Source: Atherix ibis
Taxonomy: Eukaryota > Arthropoda > Insecta > Diptera > Athericidae
NCBI GenBank assembly: GCA_958298945.1
Contig: OY282607.1
Location: 79,414,868 to 79,478,867 of the forward strand
DNA length: 64,000 bases
Direction of reading: 5' to 3'
Position 1 is the stretch's first letter. Each line of letters begins with the position of its first letter. The translations under genes and the position numbers were made by a program. This document shows, piece after piece, positions 42,579 to 55,134 of the stretch. The notes below the pieces were generated by a model. The model saw only the letters and a list, made by a program, of their open reading frames with translations, had not been told where the DNA came from and did not search any database.

Positions 42579-43803
42579 GTATATAAGAATATGTATATAC
42601 ACACACACACAATATAAGACTTAAATTTACGAAACGAGAATAATAAATTCCACAATTATTTTTCGAATATACTTTTTAGTTAATTTTTTAATTTTTTTTT
42701 TTTAATACAAATTTTTTTTATTAAAAATAATAACTAATTTCATATTATTTTTATATTAATTATCGCTAACATAAAAATAACTGCCAAATAATGAGAAATA
42801 AAAATAAAAATATTATTAATCATTTTACAAAAAAATTTTAATTATGATTTTATTTTTTCTGTTTTTATAATTATCATTAAAAATCTGAGCTTTTCAATCT
42901 CAACAAATAGTCCAGTTGCAGACTTTTCCTAAAAGATTTCAATTTTTCAAAGGCATGTGTGCTTCTAAAAACATACAGCAACAAAAAAAAATGTTTTTTT
43001 CGAACATTTTTTTTTTTCAAAATTTATGTACAAATTATTTTGCTGAAATAGATTTAAGAATGTTCCTTAGATGACGAATATCATTTTATGTACTCGTATT
43101 AAATGTAAATAAATCCGTCTAATGAAAAATTTCCTATAATATCGCACGTAACGAATTTGAATTCTTTTTTCTCTAATTTCTAAGAAAACTAATTATTTGT
43201 ATAAGCCGGCAAGTATATATATTATGTTATTTATTAATATATTTCGAAATATTGAATTTTTATATCCGAAAATATTGCAATTCGTCTTGATGAATATTTC
43301 GTTCGAAAACTTTTATTCATAATGTTTAAATCTAATTTTTCTCTCTATTTTAAATGGATTTGAACACTAATCCTTTTAGAACATGAATTTTCCATACAAT
43401 AATTTTGTATTCGCTTCAATCTAGTAATAGCAAAATGATTTTTAGTTTTTTTTTTCTCAAGTTGTCGTCGCATACATATACAATAATTTATGGAGTATAA
43501 GTGTACTGATCTGAAATGTTTGCTGAATCTAATGTGAAATCCCTCGAAATGGGTATACTTTCTGTACAATAAATTATTTGAATTGTTCGGAAAAGAAAAC
43601 ACTTTAGTAGGTAGAAGATAAATTCTGTTATTTCTTTTCATAAATGTAACTTGTTAATAGTTTTCTTTTAAATAAATAACAAAGAAAATTTATTATTCAA
43701 ATAAACAACCAAGTTTATTTTAAATTCAAAAAGAGAAGAACAATATTGTTGTTTCTTTATTAATTCTTCGTCATTTTTATATATTGATTCTATAAGCTAA
43801 CTA

Positions 43804-44969
43804 TTGGGTTGGCAACTAAGTGATTGCGGATTTTGTCAATGGATGGTATTAGCTCATTTCATTTGTTATGTCAAACTGTTCAAAGCACCTAACCTATATT
43901 GTTTTCTTGTTGTTTGGACTTCCGCCTTTAATTTAGTAAAAAATTGTATCGTTTAGGTACTTAGTTTGGTTTTCATCCAAATTTAAAAATGGAAGGACAA
44001 GACGTGCATTTTAGACATATTTTATTGTATTATTTCCGAAAAGGCAAGAACGCATTGCAGGTACACATGAAGTTATGTACCATATATGGCAATGAAGCCT
44101 TGAAAGAAAGGCAGTGTCAAAATTGGTTTGCTAAATTTCGTTCTGGTGATTTTTCACTCTGAAGTTGATGATACCCATATCAAGGCCACGCACAACACGT
44201 GAGATTGCAGAGAACCTCAATGAATCGCATACATTCATTTGACCCAACGCTTTAGCATCTGCGATTCGCTTCTGAAACGCAATGAAACGGATCCATATCT
44301 GAAACGACTGATAACTGGCGACGAAAAGTGGATAGTTTAGAACAACGTTAATCGGAAACGATCGTGGGTGATGCGAGATGAACCACCTCAGACGACATCA
44401 AAAGCTGAGATGCACCAAAAGAAGATTATGCTGTCCGTTTGGTGGGATTATAAAGGAATTCTGCACTTTGAATTTTTACCAAGAAACCAAACGATTAATT
44501 CCACCGTGTACGTTCAACAACTCATCAAACTGAGCAATGCAGTTCAAGAAAAGCGGACAGAATTTGCAAATCGTAAGGGTGTTGTTTTCCAGCATGACAA
44601 TGCAAAGCCGCACACATCTTTGGTCACTAGCTAAAAATGATTGGAATTAGGTTGGGATGTGTTGTTACATCCAACATTTAGCCCTGGCCTAGCGCCTTCA
44701 GATTACCATTTATTTCGTTCTATGCAGAACTCCTTAAACGGTAAAATTTTTAATGACGTTGATGATGTAAAATCACATTTAATTCAGTTTTTTGCTAGCA
44801 AAAATAATAAGTTTTACGAACACGGAATTATGACACTGCCTGTAAGATGGCAAAGGGTCATCGAAAAAAAAAACGGACAATACCTAATTGAATAAAGTTA
44901 TATTTTTAAGTAAAAATTTTGAATTTTTCTTCTTATTTAAAATCCCCAATTACTTAGTTGACAATCAAA
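43804..44969 (+). mobile_element. mariner copy C, cecropia/SETMAR-like, inactivated
   Basis: TA-flanked (43802-43803, 44970-44971). The left end TTGGGTTGGCAACTAAGTGA pairs imperfectly with the right end. The transposase starts at ATG 43989 with MEGQDVHFRHILLYYFRKGK and the helix-turn-helix region through NWFAKFRSGDFS. A frameshift gives TGA at about 44160. Beyond an internal deletion come ITGDEKWIV then TAG (44337), LSVWWDYKGILHFEFLP, VVFQHDNAKPHTSL, two stops near 44632-44640, and [12 protein letters not shown]. In the last block the Asp of the usual SPDLAPSD is Gly, though the catalytic APSD Asp remains. At 1166 bp it is shorter than a full mariner. The TTGGGTTGG end and QHDNAKPH motif point to the Hsmar1/cecropia group. 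Confidence 0.88.
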
Positions 44970-46551
44970 TAGTTTGTAGTTTTGTAACGAATATATAAGT
45001 TACATAAAATTTTACCAATTTCAATTTCAGTACAATATAACAATTCTAATGAACGATGGAGAAATTATAAAATTATTATAATTACTTCAGTTTTAAATAT
45101 TTCTAGTGATTTCAGGGTCTTTATTTTATAGTCCAAATATTAATATTCAAAAAGAGGATCTATTTTCATATTTGTTTTTTTTTTTTTTTTTGAAAAGCAA
45201 GTAACAAATTATTTCCAATATTCTATAAAAATAGGCTCCTTTCCAAGATATAATTTAAGTTTTCTTACACCCATTTATGTATGCGTATACATACGTGGAT
45301 ATATGTATTTTAGTCATAACCGATTATTTAATTGCAAATATCATTAAGATCACAGATATTCCTTTTTGCACAAAATGTTTTTTTTTAAATTTATTATTTT
45401 ATCTGCTTTCGTTTTTTTTTTTATATAAATCATATAAATTCTTGATATATTTTCTTTTCGTTCATGTTAGTTTTATGGAATTATTCCTTTTAACTTTATG
45501 ATATAATTTTTACAACTTATAAATATGTTTGTAATTGTATTTCTATGTTGATAAGTTATATATGTGTATATATAAAAAAAATTGGGCAGAAATTATTGGT
45601 ATGATTTTGGGGACACAATTTGATAGATAGGACTGATTCTAAGATTTGGTAAATAGAGCAATCGATTTTATAAAGAATAATCATTATTATTTGTTGTGAA
45701 CTAATGTTAAGTTCGAAGTGTGACAATCAATTAAATTGGATTTTTATAGTTATTATTAATCACTGTAAATATCTTGTACTTAATAGATATGCTACCAAAT
45801 TGAAAATAATAGGAAACAAGTGGTTTTTTTTTTGAGGAAATGAGTTTCATTGAAAATTATTGAAATTTTTGTACGAAATATTTTTTTTAGGTTTATACAG
45901 ATGATCAAATAATTTAAGACACGAACCTTATAAAATTGGTGAATATATCAAATTCACCACGAATATTGGAACAATTTTGAAAATATACTTTGAATGTCAG
46001 ATGAGGAGTTGTCTGTCTATCAACATAATACATACGCATATATTAAACATATATGCAATTATCAAATAGGAGAATTTTATTAAAATTTTAATAATAATAT
46101 GCAAATAAAAATTTTCTGTACCAAAAAAAAAGACTTGTTAAAACAAGATAGTGTCTCATTGGATAAACGTCAAAAAAATACTGGATTAGTATAAAAATTA
46201 AAGGTTCTAAAACAATGTCGTATTATAAACTATGCAACCAATTCGATTAATGGCCCATAAAGTAAATTATTATTCTTAGATCAGTCATAAAGTGTTTTTA
46301 TTTTATATATATTAAATTTTACGAATCGCCCCATTACGTTTTGTAATCTTTAAGTTTTAATATTGGTTTAAAAACTTATTAATGTATAAATTAAAGAAAT
46401 AAAAAAAAAAGTTCAATATTTTTGATACGTTATATATGAGATCAAATATGATCGAAAGAAAATTCAAAAATAACGATAACTATCTTTAAATATGAAAATA
46501 GATTAATTCATATTATTTTTAATTAAAAATGAAATAAGATTTGTATATATT

Positions 46552-46578
46552 GTATATATATATATATATATATATATC
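46552..46578. repeat. (TA)n microsatellite
   Basis: TA dinucleotide run. Confidence 0.85.
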
Positions 46579-46969
46579 TAAAGCCCATATATATTATTGA
46601 AATGGATAAAGAATATAATAATTGTAATAATAATTGTTATAATAATATGTGTAATAATAAAAACAGAAATTAAAATGATAAAACTGAAAATATTTAGCAC
46701 CAATTTATTCTAAAACAAATAGTTTTTGTTTTTTATGTCCTTTTTTTTAAAAAAATAATGTACATAGAAGAAGAAACGGCTATTTGATTATGTACTCATA
46801 TACGTAGATTATATTCTTCGTCATCTTTAAAAAAAAAATAATAATAATAGAGCTATTGTGATTTTTAAACAAAACAGATGTAAAAATAATTATTATAATA
46901 GTTAATTATCTATGATTATGATAATAATTATAATCGTTATATTACCATATTGATAATGATAATTATAGC

Positions 46970-47015
<46 letters not shown>
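46970..47015. repeat. (TAA)n microsatellite
   Basis: Uninterrupted TAA run. Confidence 0.9.
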
Positions 47016-47235
47016 TTAGTATGCAATCTGAAACTAGTTTAACAACCTATACGGATTTACTATTGTAAGGATCCTTTCAATTATGTGTACAGTTTTAGGC
47101 AGAAAAAAATATGTAGTACTTGTAAAGGGGTTTTATTTAAAAAATGTTTTTTTTTTAGGTTAAGTTTTCTTATATACTTGTGTACGTATGTGCTATTGAT
47201 TAATTGAATAAATTTCTTATTAATTAATAAGATTT

Positions 47236-47247
47236 GGGGGGGGGGGG
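47236..47247 (+). repeat. Poly-G run of 12
   Basis: Twelve consecutive G bases. Confidence 0.9.
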
Positions 47248-48232
47248 ATTGGGTAAACAAAAATTGCACATATATGTACTCTATTTATGAGGCATCATTT
47301 CATTTATGATGAGAATCGAATGTTTATATAGATTTCCATTTAAATTATATTGTATTATGATATTAATTATGTATTGTATATCTAAACTATATTAATTGAA
47401 AAGTTATTAATAAAAATAAATGTTTTTAAAATAGAATTATATTAAATTTTATGCTACTATTGCCGTATCTTGCTGTTGCTTCTTCTGTATTGGTTACTAT
47501 TGAATTCTGATAACATGTTCTTATAAATGACAGATAAAAAAATAAAATATTCTCTATATACATGTATGTGTATTTTTTTCTTTAAATGTATTGTAACTTA
47601 AAATGAGTTTGTATGGTGTAGTGTATAAAATATATATATGTATGTATGTAATTATTGCCATTCTTATAGAATTTTTCTGTTATACAATTATCATCTTATG
47701 AAAGATCATTTTGCCATTAAATTTTACCTCATTTTTATCTCTATTGTAAATCTTAAATTGATTTTTACTTTTTTTTGTTGTTGTTGATATATTTTTTTAT
47801 ATTTGCCAGTATTTGTTTTCATTCATTTTATCTTTTTAATTTTCGATATAATATTTATTATAATTCAATTTTTTTGTTTGTTATTCAATTTATTACTATT
47901 TAATCAAAATATCTGAATATGGTATAAAACAATTTCATCTCAAAATTTCATATGCGAGAGCAGTTGTTATAAGAATTTTCCCATTTAATAAGTAAACAAA
48001 AAATTTCCTTTAATCACACATACTCATTGGATGTATTTCTTCTTAATTTAGTGTTTTGTTTTTATTTTATTTTCCCCTCACAGTACCCTATGCTAGGTAG
48101 TATCTATTATGTACTATATTTATAAATAGTATTATTTGTTTATTTAAACTATGCATGTAATTTGTAATCGTTTTATTTAAGCTCAAACTTAGGGTTTACA
48201 ATTCAAAAAAAAAAAAAATTAAATTGTATGTT

Positions 48233-48253
48233 TTATTATTATTATTATTATTA
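48233..48253. repeat. (ATT)n microsatellite
   Basis: Short ATT run. Confidence 0.8.
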
Positions 48254-48822
48254 ATTTCTTTTGTTTGTATGTTTTTTTTCTCTCGATCAAGTATAACCAC
48301 GTATACTCTCTAGTGTACTGGAAATAGTACAAGTATACCAAGTCCACGATTTAATAACAATTTATGAAGTTCCTTTTTAACGCGATTCGATCGGAAGTAA
48401 TTTCTATATTTCCTTTTTATTCCAAATTAACAAATTTGCTACCCTAATAAGAAGTTTTTTTTTCTTTTTTTGTAATCGCGTACGTATATGTATATTTTAT
48501 TAAGATCAATGACAGTTTTTTTTATATCTGCGATTTTTACATATTTATGCACACATGTACATGTTTTCGTTTCGATGCATAAAAAATGCATGTGCATTTC
48601 CAAATTTACACGTATATGCCTATGCATATGTGTTTAGATCAATTGCAAATTAACTTTTGCTTATAATATATTTATATACTTAATTAGTTCTTTAAGATAA
48701 TTATTACTATTTATCAAATTGCTGTATATATGATTGATTTTAGATGTTTATGCGTACGCATCTTTGAATATTCATCTTTTATCTGTTATTGATGTGTGAA
48801 GGGTTGTGTGTATGTGTGTTGT

Positions 48823-48828
48823 TTTATT
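48823..48828 (-). terminator. AATAAA close to the module A stop codon
   Basis: Minus-strand AATAAA begins about 12 nt after the stop at 48841. If used, the 3' UTR would be only a few tens of bases; chance is possible in this composition. Confidence 0.25.
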
Positions 48829-48840
48829 CAGTTGGTATTA

Positions 48841-48989
48841 CTATTGCGGTAACTCATCCTTTGTATCAACAGGACTCGGTGATAGAAATTTTCGTACATA
48901 TTTTGGAAAATGAGTTTTTTCGTGTGCCTTCAATATTGTTGAACGAGAAAACGTTTTCCCACACATAGTACACCGAAATGGCCGTTCAC
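48841..48989 (-). CDS. mamo: mamo-like gene, module A terminal exon (finger 4)
   Basis: Acceptor GCACAG before 48989; stop TAG at 48843-48841. The first two bases complete the Gly codon opened by exon 52371-52944, giving an unbroken HTGERPF linker across the splice. It encodes one C2H2 finger, CTMC...H-H with an STILKAH recognition helix. A short tail follows, [11 protein letters not shown] then an acidic KDELPQ end; this is not a functional KDEL signal, as it is not terminal. Below the length limit of a simple frame scan, it is found from the splice logic. The fit in phase and motif makes this a firm exon; the mamo name is from remembered similarity. Confidence 0.88.
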
Positions 48990-49522
48990 CTGTGCGTTCG
49001 AATAATGCACAAATATTCATTTTTAATTATTTCCAAATTTTTTCATTGTTGTTGGATTAATTCAATTATAAAATGCACATCACACATCGACGAAACCATA
49101 AAAAGAAAAATTTTTTTTTAATAAAAATATTCAATATTTTTTAGAAAAAGAAAGAATAAAATAAAGAAAAGTACAAACAAATTGCGCTAGTCATATCACT
49201 TTTTTGGTATTCCAAATAATGAAAGGAATTTTTGGTTTTATTCTAAATTTAATCGTAAAAAAAACCTTAAATTGCTCCAAATTTGAAAGATTATATTTAG
49301 CTTTTTTTTTTTTTGCATTTATATTCGCAATAATTATTGTTGTCAATAAAATTTGAAATATTGTTAATTAATAGAAATGTCTTTTGAGTAAAAAAACAAA
49401 ATGCCTTAAGGCGCAAATAGGATCTGAAATTTTTCCAAAAATATATATCTTATTCTGGTATATTTGGTATTTTATTATTAATGTGGCAAAATAGATATTA
49501 AAAAAAAAAAAAAAGTATAGTA

Positions 49523-49649
49523 CAGAGTGGCGCAAAGGATATCTCTATCCACATCTATTCTGCTTCTGTTTACTGCACAAATGTCATAAAACGTCATTTT
49601 CGAAATTGAGACCATCTTTTGCGGCATTTGATGACTTTTGCGCCAACTG
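49523..49649. mobile_element. MITE-like element with GGCGCAAA inverted ends
   Basis: The left end CAGAGTGGCGCAAAGGAT and the right end complement CAGTTGGCGCAAAAGTCAT form imperfect inverted repeats about 127 bp apart. A TA precedes the left end (49521-49522); on the right it has decayed to TT. There is no coding content. Confidence 0.55.
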
Positions 49650-49671
49650 TTTTAATTTTTATAAATAATTA

Positions 49672-49769
49672 TAAAATTTTATGGTTATATTATGGTACAC
49701 TTTCTCTGTTTTAATACCAAATAAAACCTTATTGCATTTTCGTCCTTTTATTTGATTAAATGCATTGTA
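49672..49769. repeat. Flank shared with 56561-56657
   Basis: About 98 bp before mariner A2 are nearly identical to the sequence before mariner A3, with only scattered differences (for example GGTACAC against GGCACAC). The two mariner ends were therefore copied together with host DNA, or sit in the same larger element. Confidence 0.8.
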
Positions 49770-49906
49770 CGAGGTCTGTTCAAAAAGTATCGTGAATTTT
49801 GAATTTCCGCGGGTTACGTATATTATGTTGGTACTCATGTCTCTCACTTATGCCGACAAGTTTGGCCATTTTGAATGTTCAGTTAATTTTTGACAGCTGC
49901 TTTGCT
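49770..49906 (+). mobile_element. mariner A2: isolated terminal arm
   Basis: Only the CGAGGTCTGTTCAAAAAG end and the rest of the long arm up to GACAGCTGCTTTGCTT remain; no transposase. A TA lies at 49768-49769. It breaks off near block D1, whose identity with D2 starts at 49919. Confidence 0.85.
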
Positions 49907-49918
49907 TAAATAGGTATG

Positions 49919-50462
49919 ACATTAAAATATAAAGAAATCATTTCAAAACTGAGAGTTTTTTAGTTTTCCATAAAAAAAAACCATTATTTACGTTCAATTT
50001 GACGGTGGACGCAATTTAAACTGCATTTAAATGGAAAAGTTTTTCTCTTTTCTTTTCTAATATACTAAAATGCACTGATTTTGAAAAAAGCTAATTTTAT
50101 ATTATCAACTTAAGAGACTTATCATTTTTACTTTCCATAAAAATGAAAATTTTTAATACAAAAATTAAATGAAAAAAATATTGTTAGTTTTTTTTTGCTA
50201 TTATTGTATATAAATTATACTTAACCGTTGGAATGGGGAATGCTTGGACTTACAAATTACAAATTCGGATGTTGAGAATTGCATATTTAAGCATATTTTT
50301 TTTTAAATAAAAAATTAGTTAAGTTTAATAATAATAAAAATCATTGTTTATTTATATCCTGTTAGAGTAAGTACTATTACTGAACAAGCGAAATGTCATA
50401 TATATCTTTAAAATTAATTTTCAAAGTTCTACTCTAACAGATGAAACTTTTTACTATAAATA
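49919..50462. repeat. Duplicated block D1 (pair of 59641-60255)
   Basis: About 540 bp of non-coding DNA closely similar to 59641-60255 in the same orientation, with small indels. D1 is shorter by a deletion near 50200. It directly precedes Mos1-like copy B2, as the partner precedes B1. Confidence 0.85.
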
Positions 50463-51444
50463 CCAGGGGTATAATCTTAAATACGCTGTTTGGTAATAGA
50501 TGGCGTAAGCGAGCGTATTAAGCTACCATGAGCACGCCATACTTTTTTTTTATGAGTTTGACATCTGTCAACATTAATCAGGGCACATTGTCAGCAATTT
50601 CGTACAACAACATACATTTTTCCTTTGGTAATCATGTCTAGTTTTGTGCCAGAAAAAGAGCATATACGGGAGCTCAGCTTCTCTGCTTCAATTTGAAGAA
50701 ATCGGCTGCCGGATCGCATCGAATGCTTACGGAGGCCTATGGTGACCGTGCTTTATCGGAAAAAAGTGCTGAGATTGGTTTCGTGGGTTCAAAGACGGTC
50801 ATTTTGACTTGTGGGACAAGAAGCGTATAAATCGGCCTAGGATGATTGAGGACCATAAATTGAAGGCTCTTTTGGACGAAGACGATACCCAATCGCAAAA
50901 AAATGCTCGCGGAGCAATTAGGTGTTACTCAACCAGCCATTTCCATGTGTCTGCGTGCCATGGGGAAAATTAAAAAGATCGGAAAATGGGTGCCGCATGA
51001 ATTGAACGATAGGCAGATAGAGTGACGCCAAAACACATGCGAAATCTTGCTCGCCAGATAAAAAAGAAAGTCGTTCCTGCATCGGATTGTGACAGGCGAT
51101 GAAAAGTGGATATATTTCGAGAATCCTAAACGTAAGATATCGTGGGTTGATCCCGGCCAACCATCAACATCTTCCCCAAGACCAAATCACTTCGGACGAA
51201 AGACGAAGCTGTGCGTTTGGTGGGATCAGCAGGGTATCGTCTACTATGAGATATTGAAACCTGGTGAAACTGTCAATGCCCACCGCTACCACCAACAACT
51301 GATCAAATTGCACTTCAGTCGAAAGAGAAGGAATTTTTTTGGCGTGGTATCCACAAATTGCCCGAGAGATGGGAAAAATGTGGAGCTAGCAAGGGCAAGT
51401 AAAAAATGATAAAAAAAACAGCGGATTTAAGCTTATACACCTGG
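50463..51444 (+). mobile_element. Mos1-like mariner copy B2, internally deleted
   Basis: TA-flanked (50461-50462, 51445-51446), left end CCAGGGGTATAATCTTAAAT. The transposase begins at ATG 50634 (MSSFVPEKEH). It has frameshifts, a seven-A run at about 50896-50902 that shifts the frame before MLAEQLG, and TGA at 51023-51025 in QIE-stop-RQNT. A deletion of about 300 bp after QLIKLH (near 51312) removes the second and third catalytic aspartates. The C-terminal HKLPERWEK is still readable. At 982 bp it compares with 1288 bp for B1. Confidence 0.92.
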
Positions 51445-51599
51445 TATGTAAAATTAATCGTAAATATTTTAAATATAAGCATTTCTCAATTTTTTAATGA
51501 TAGATACTCGAGAATGTAACATTTAGCAATATAACTACTTTTATGTTTAAAGGATTCTGCTTCGAAAATTGAAAGTTAAATTCACAATTTACATTTCGA

Positions 51600-51940
51600 T
51601 TAAATAACAAATACTGCGTGAATCTTGCCATTTTATACATGGATTATAACATCATTCAAATGGCCGCTACGTGAATTTTTGAAGGTCTATATCCTTTTTT
51701 TGGCCATTATTTGGGATAATGTATATAGCTCTACAAGAAAAAGTCCAACGGAAATATAGTCCACATTCAAATCTTCAAATTTAGGCTAAAAAAAGGCCAG
51801 TTACGATATGGTTATAGCGCTAAGAATTAACGGTAACGGTCTCTTCTTCTTCATTTTTCAAAGAAAAACGGGTCAATGACACCTTCAGACCAAAATGTAT
51901 ACTAGACAATCTCTTTTAACTGAGAATTAATGTATCTACC
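51600..51940 (-). mobile_element. Relic of a VNKQN-type Tc1/mariner-superfamily transposase (C-terminal part)
   Basis: On the minus strand a decayed frame reads KNEEETVTVNS-stop-RYNHIVT, resembling ENGNAVTVNGARYRAMITDF. It then runs through FEDLNVDYIS to HLNDVIIHV, like the conserved C-terminal HLNDIIF of the same lineage. There are many stops and shifts. It belongs with the N-terminal relic at 25.8-26.2 kb. Confidence 0.55.
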
Positions 51941-52370
51941 TAGTAAGAAATGCTAAAGAAAATTTTATTCGAAAATCAGCACCCAAAGTTTGTTGTTACA
52001 ATATTTAATTGGTATATCTTCTGCGAAATCTATGCCCAATTTAACAAAAAAATGGCAAACTTAAAACTAAACAATATGTTAAATTGCTACCAAATGGCAA
52101 GACTGTATTTTCGAAATCACAATTTTTTTTTTTTTGGAATTATTTCAATTTTCATTATTAAACAATAATCTAATTTAAAATTTTTTATTTTTAAATATAA
52201 GAAGTCGTATTTGAAATCCTTAATAAAAGGATAATTTATGAAAAAATAGAGGAATAAATTTATAACTGTTATGAAAAAAAAATTAGAAAAATTAATTGAA
52301 GAATTTTCAAAAACATAACGAAATGAACGACTTGCGCAAAATGTTTTAAATGAAATGCATTCTCACTTAC

Positions 52371-52944
52371 CTGTGTGCACTCGACAATGATCCTTCATAT
52401 GATGCCTTAATTTGAAGGCTTTACCACAAAATTCACACTTGAACGGTCGATCACCTGTGTGTACCGGCAAATGTGTGATGAGGGAGGCAACATCGGGAAA
52501 ACTTTTACCACAAAACTTACATAAAACAACACTATTGGGATCACCAGAGGAGCAGCCGCCACCACCGCCAAGGCCGCCAGTTGCGTTACCGCCCATATTG
52601 GCAGACGTGACGGCCGCTACGGCAGTCGCAAATTCTATGTCCATTTGGCCGCTGTCGGGTGGTTCGAGCGGCTCCAGCGACGGTGGGGCCGGCCTATGCG
52701 AAAAATGCTGCGGTAACTGTTGCAATTCATGCGGCAGCAAATTAGCTATGTGACTGGGATGCAGCAAATGTGTTGCTTCCCGATATTTCAGCGTTTCCAA
52801 AGAATGCGACAGTATGTGTCTAGTCAGCTTACTTTGATGGGGGAACGTAGCACCACAATACATACAGGGATATATGGAACCTCCCTGATCGAGTGGCGGA
52901 CCACTACTTCCGCCCCCGATACCGTGTGGCGAATCAGGCGTTTC
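52371..52944 (-). CDS. mamo: mamo-like gene, module A first exon (fingers 1-3)
   Basis: Acceptor TTTGCAG after a T-rich tract precedes 52944; donor GTAAGT at 52370. The frame enters in phase 0 (GAA ACG CCT GAT) and leaves after one base of a Gly codon. It encodes about 191 residues. The order is a Gly-rich start, finger CMYC...H-H, a His/Pro/Leu-rich linker, Ala-rich and Gly-rich runs, then fingers CKFC...H-H and CEFC...H-H joined by HTGDRPF. The fourth finger follows in exon 48989-48841. The first finger stands apart from the cluster by some 100 residues, typical of a BTB-ZF regulator. GC content is far higher than the flanks. The BTB domain is not in the window. Confidence 0.9.
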
Positions 52945-53757
52945 CTGCAAACCAAACAAAAATCCACATCAACTTCTTTCTCTTTTCTCTTTTCACTTTC
53001 TTTTTATTCTTTAATTTAATTAATTTTTTTTTTTAAACTAATTTCTATTTATTTCTCTTCTCATTAACTACTTAAAAATTGATTTTTTTTCTCTCTCTTT
53101 TCAATCTAATTTTTTATTAATTAATTCATTTATTTATAAATTTTTTTATTAAAATTTAAATTCTGATATTTCTCAATTAATAAATCAATACACATTTTTC
53201 AATTTCAATTATATAGATACAACAACAACAACAAAAAAAAACAAAAAGGAAAATAACCAAAATAATGTTGTTGTTTTTTTTTGTTTGCTAAAGAAAAAAT
53301 ACGAACGTTTTCATTTTGGAATTTTTTATTTTTTTTTCTATTCTAATTTCAATTCAGTAATGAATAATTATTAAATGAAATTCGTTCTTATTTAATTGTT
53401 TGTATCTTTTGTATGCAAAAATTAGAATTTTTTTTTTATTTTATAAATGAGTATATATATGTATAAAAGCTTTTTGTAAATGTTTTTTTGTGACTCTTCA
53501 TTGTAAGCTTTCTAAAAACTATGTTCGCAAGTTTCTTAACAAATAAAAATCAGTCGTAATAGGAATAATAATAATAACTTGATTTTTCTCTCTATGTTTT
53601 CTAGAAATCCTATGAGAAAATATGTATTCTTTATTTTATTTCATTTTTTATTTAAAACCAAAAAAAAAAAACGAAGAAAAAACGATTTTCAACAAAATAA
53701 TTTTGAAAATTTTTCAACAAAACGAAACAAATAAATCCAAAAGAAAATCATAAAAAT

Positions 53758-53858
53758 AGTAATAATAACAATAATAATAATAATAATAATAATGATAATA
53801 GTTGTAATAATAATAATAATAATAATAATAGTAATAATAATAATAATAATAATAATAG
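53758..53858. repeat. Long (TAA)n microsatellite
   Basis: About 100 bp of TAA with GATAA, GTTGTAA and GTAA variants. Confidence 0.92.
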
Positions 53859-55070
53859 AAAGCAAAGTTAGAATTTATTATGTATATGTATATATTTAAA
53901 GTATATATAAACACGGATAGTAAGTATTATTTGAGCTTTTCTCATACGATCCGTTATAAAAAATTAAGGAAACTAAAAATTTCTACAATATTTCAATATG
54001 AAAAATCACGCTTTAAGCAAAATGGGGTAAAACTTTTAATAGTAAATTTTTGGGCATTTTGACCTTTAGTTAGAGTTTATTTTTACAATTTTATTATACA
54101 TATATATATAAATATCATATATATTAAAATAGATAAAAATATAACTTATTTATTTCAAAAAAAAAAAAAACAAAAAAAAAACAAAATAATAATAATATTA
54201 AATTTTTTTTAAAGAACAATTAATCTCTATGAGATTTTTTAAAAATTATTTCATATCAAGGATTCTTCCTTAATTTGTATATTTCTATTATTTTTCGATT
54301 ATTCATAGTATATATATGTATGTGTTTGATTTATCTTTAGCTTTTGTTTTTGTATTTTTCTTTAGTTTTTTTTTATCATATCTTTAAATTAAAATTACAT
54401 TTTTTTTTTACTTTTCAAGAAGTTGAGGTTCGATTTTTGTTTGGGCGCTGGAATTACGTCGATAAAATCCGATTATAGTCGATAAATAACGATATTTTAT
54501 ATTAATTAAAGAAAAGGAATTTCTCCTTTTCTTTTGTTTGGGTATTTTTTTTTCTGTTTTTAAATTTATATTAATTTTCTAATGTTAGGTATTTATTAAA
54601 AACTACTAATCATATATAAATAGGTTGAGTTGATGATATTCATAGGTTTTTTTTGTTTTTGTATTCTTTTTTCTCAAATTATTGTATAAGTAATATTTGT
54701 GAAAAAAAGAGCGATTATTTATTATTTTATTCTCCATTAGTGTTTTTTTCTTCTTCTATATTTTTTCCTATTTTTTCCTTCTTTTTTTTTATAATTCTAA
54801 AATTGTCGATAAGTCTATAATTTTTAATTGTCGATTTTTGTATTTGTTTTTTTTTTTCATCTTACTTTTTCTAGGACTATGAAAAATTAAATTTTTCTTG
54901 CAAAAAAAAAACAAATATTTTTTATATTTTCAAGAAGTTTTTCCACATCAATTAATAGTTTTGTTTGTTACTCTTATAAATACGATAAATACTTTATATT
55001 CTTAGCACTCTTTTTTCCAAAATAGGATAAAATTTGTTTAGAAGAGGTTTTTTTTTTTTAAAGAAAAACA

Positions 55071-55072
<2 letters not shown>

Positions 55073-55130
<58 letters not shown>
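55073..55130. repeat. (TA)29 microsatellite
   Basis: A pure TA run of 58 bp, the longest perfect dinucleotide run noticed in the window. Confidence 0.93.

Positions 55131-55134
<4 letters not shown>

Larger units (their letters stand above)
36389..43803. other. Large AT-rich intron, part 2
   Basis: No supported exon. Contains long TAA and TGTA microsatellites (separate entries) and a small less AT-biased patch at 38865-39005. Confidence 0.5.
44970..48822. other. AT-rich intronic DNA next to the module A terminal exon
   Basis: No gene seen. It includes TA and TAA microsatellites, a 12-base G run at 47236-47247, and probably the 3' UTR of module A at its right end. Confidence 0.5.
48990..52370. 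other. Module A intron carrying transposon clutter
   Basis: A 3.4-kb intron between the module A exons. It contains a MITE, an isolated end of mariner A, duplicated block D1, Mos1-like copy B2 and a VNKQN-type relic, listed separately. Confidence 0.8.

Noticed and set aside
43345..43641. Minus-strand 98-codon frame
   Set aside because: Checked for zinc-finger or splice signals on the strand of the host gene; none convincing, and composition is AT-driven.
52412..53019. Plus-strand frames of about 100 codons
   Set aside because: Antisense to the module A zinc-finger exon; no domain of their own.
53714..53914. Poly-Tyr frame
   Set aside because: Direct translation of the TAA microsatellite.
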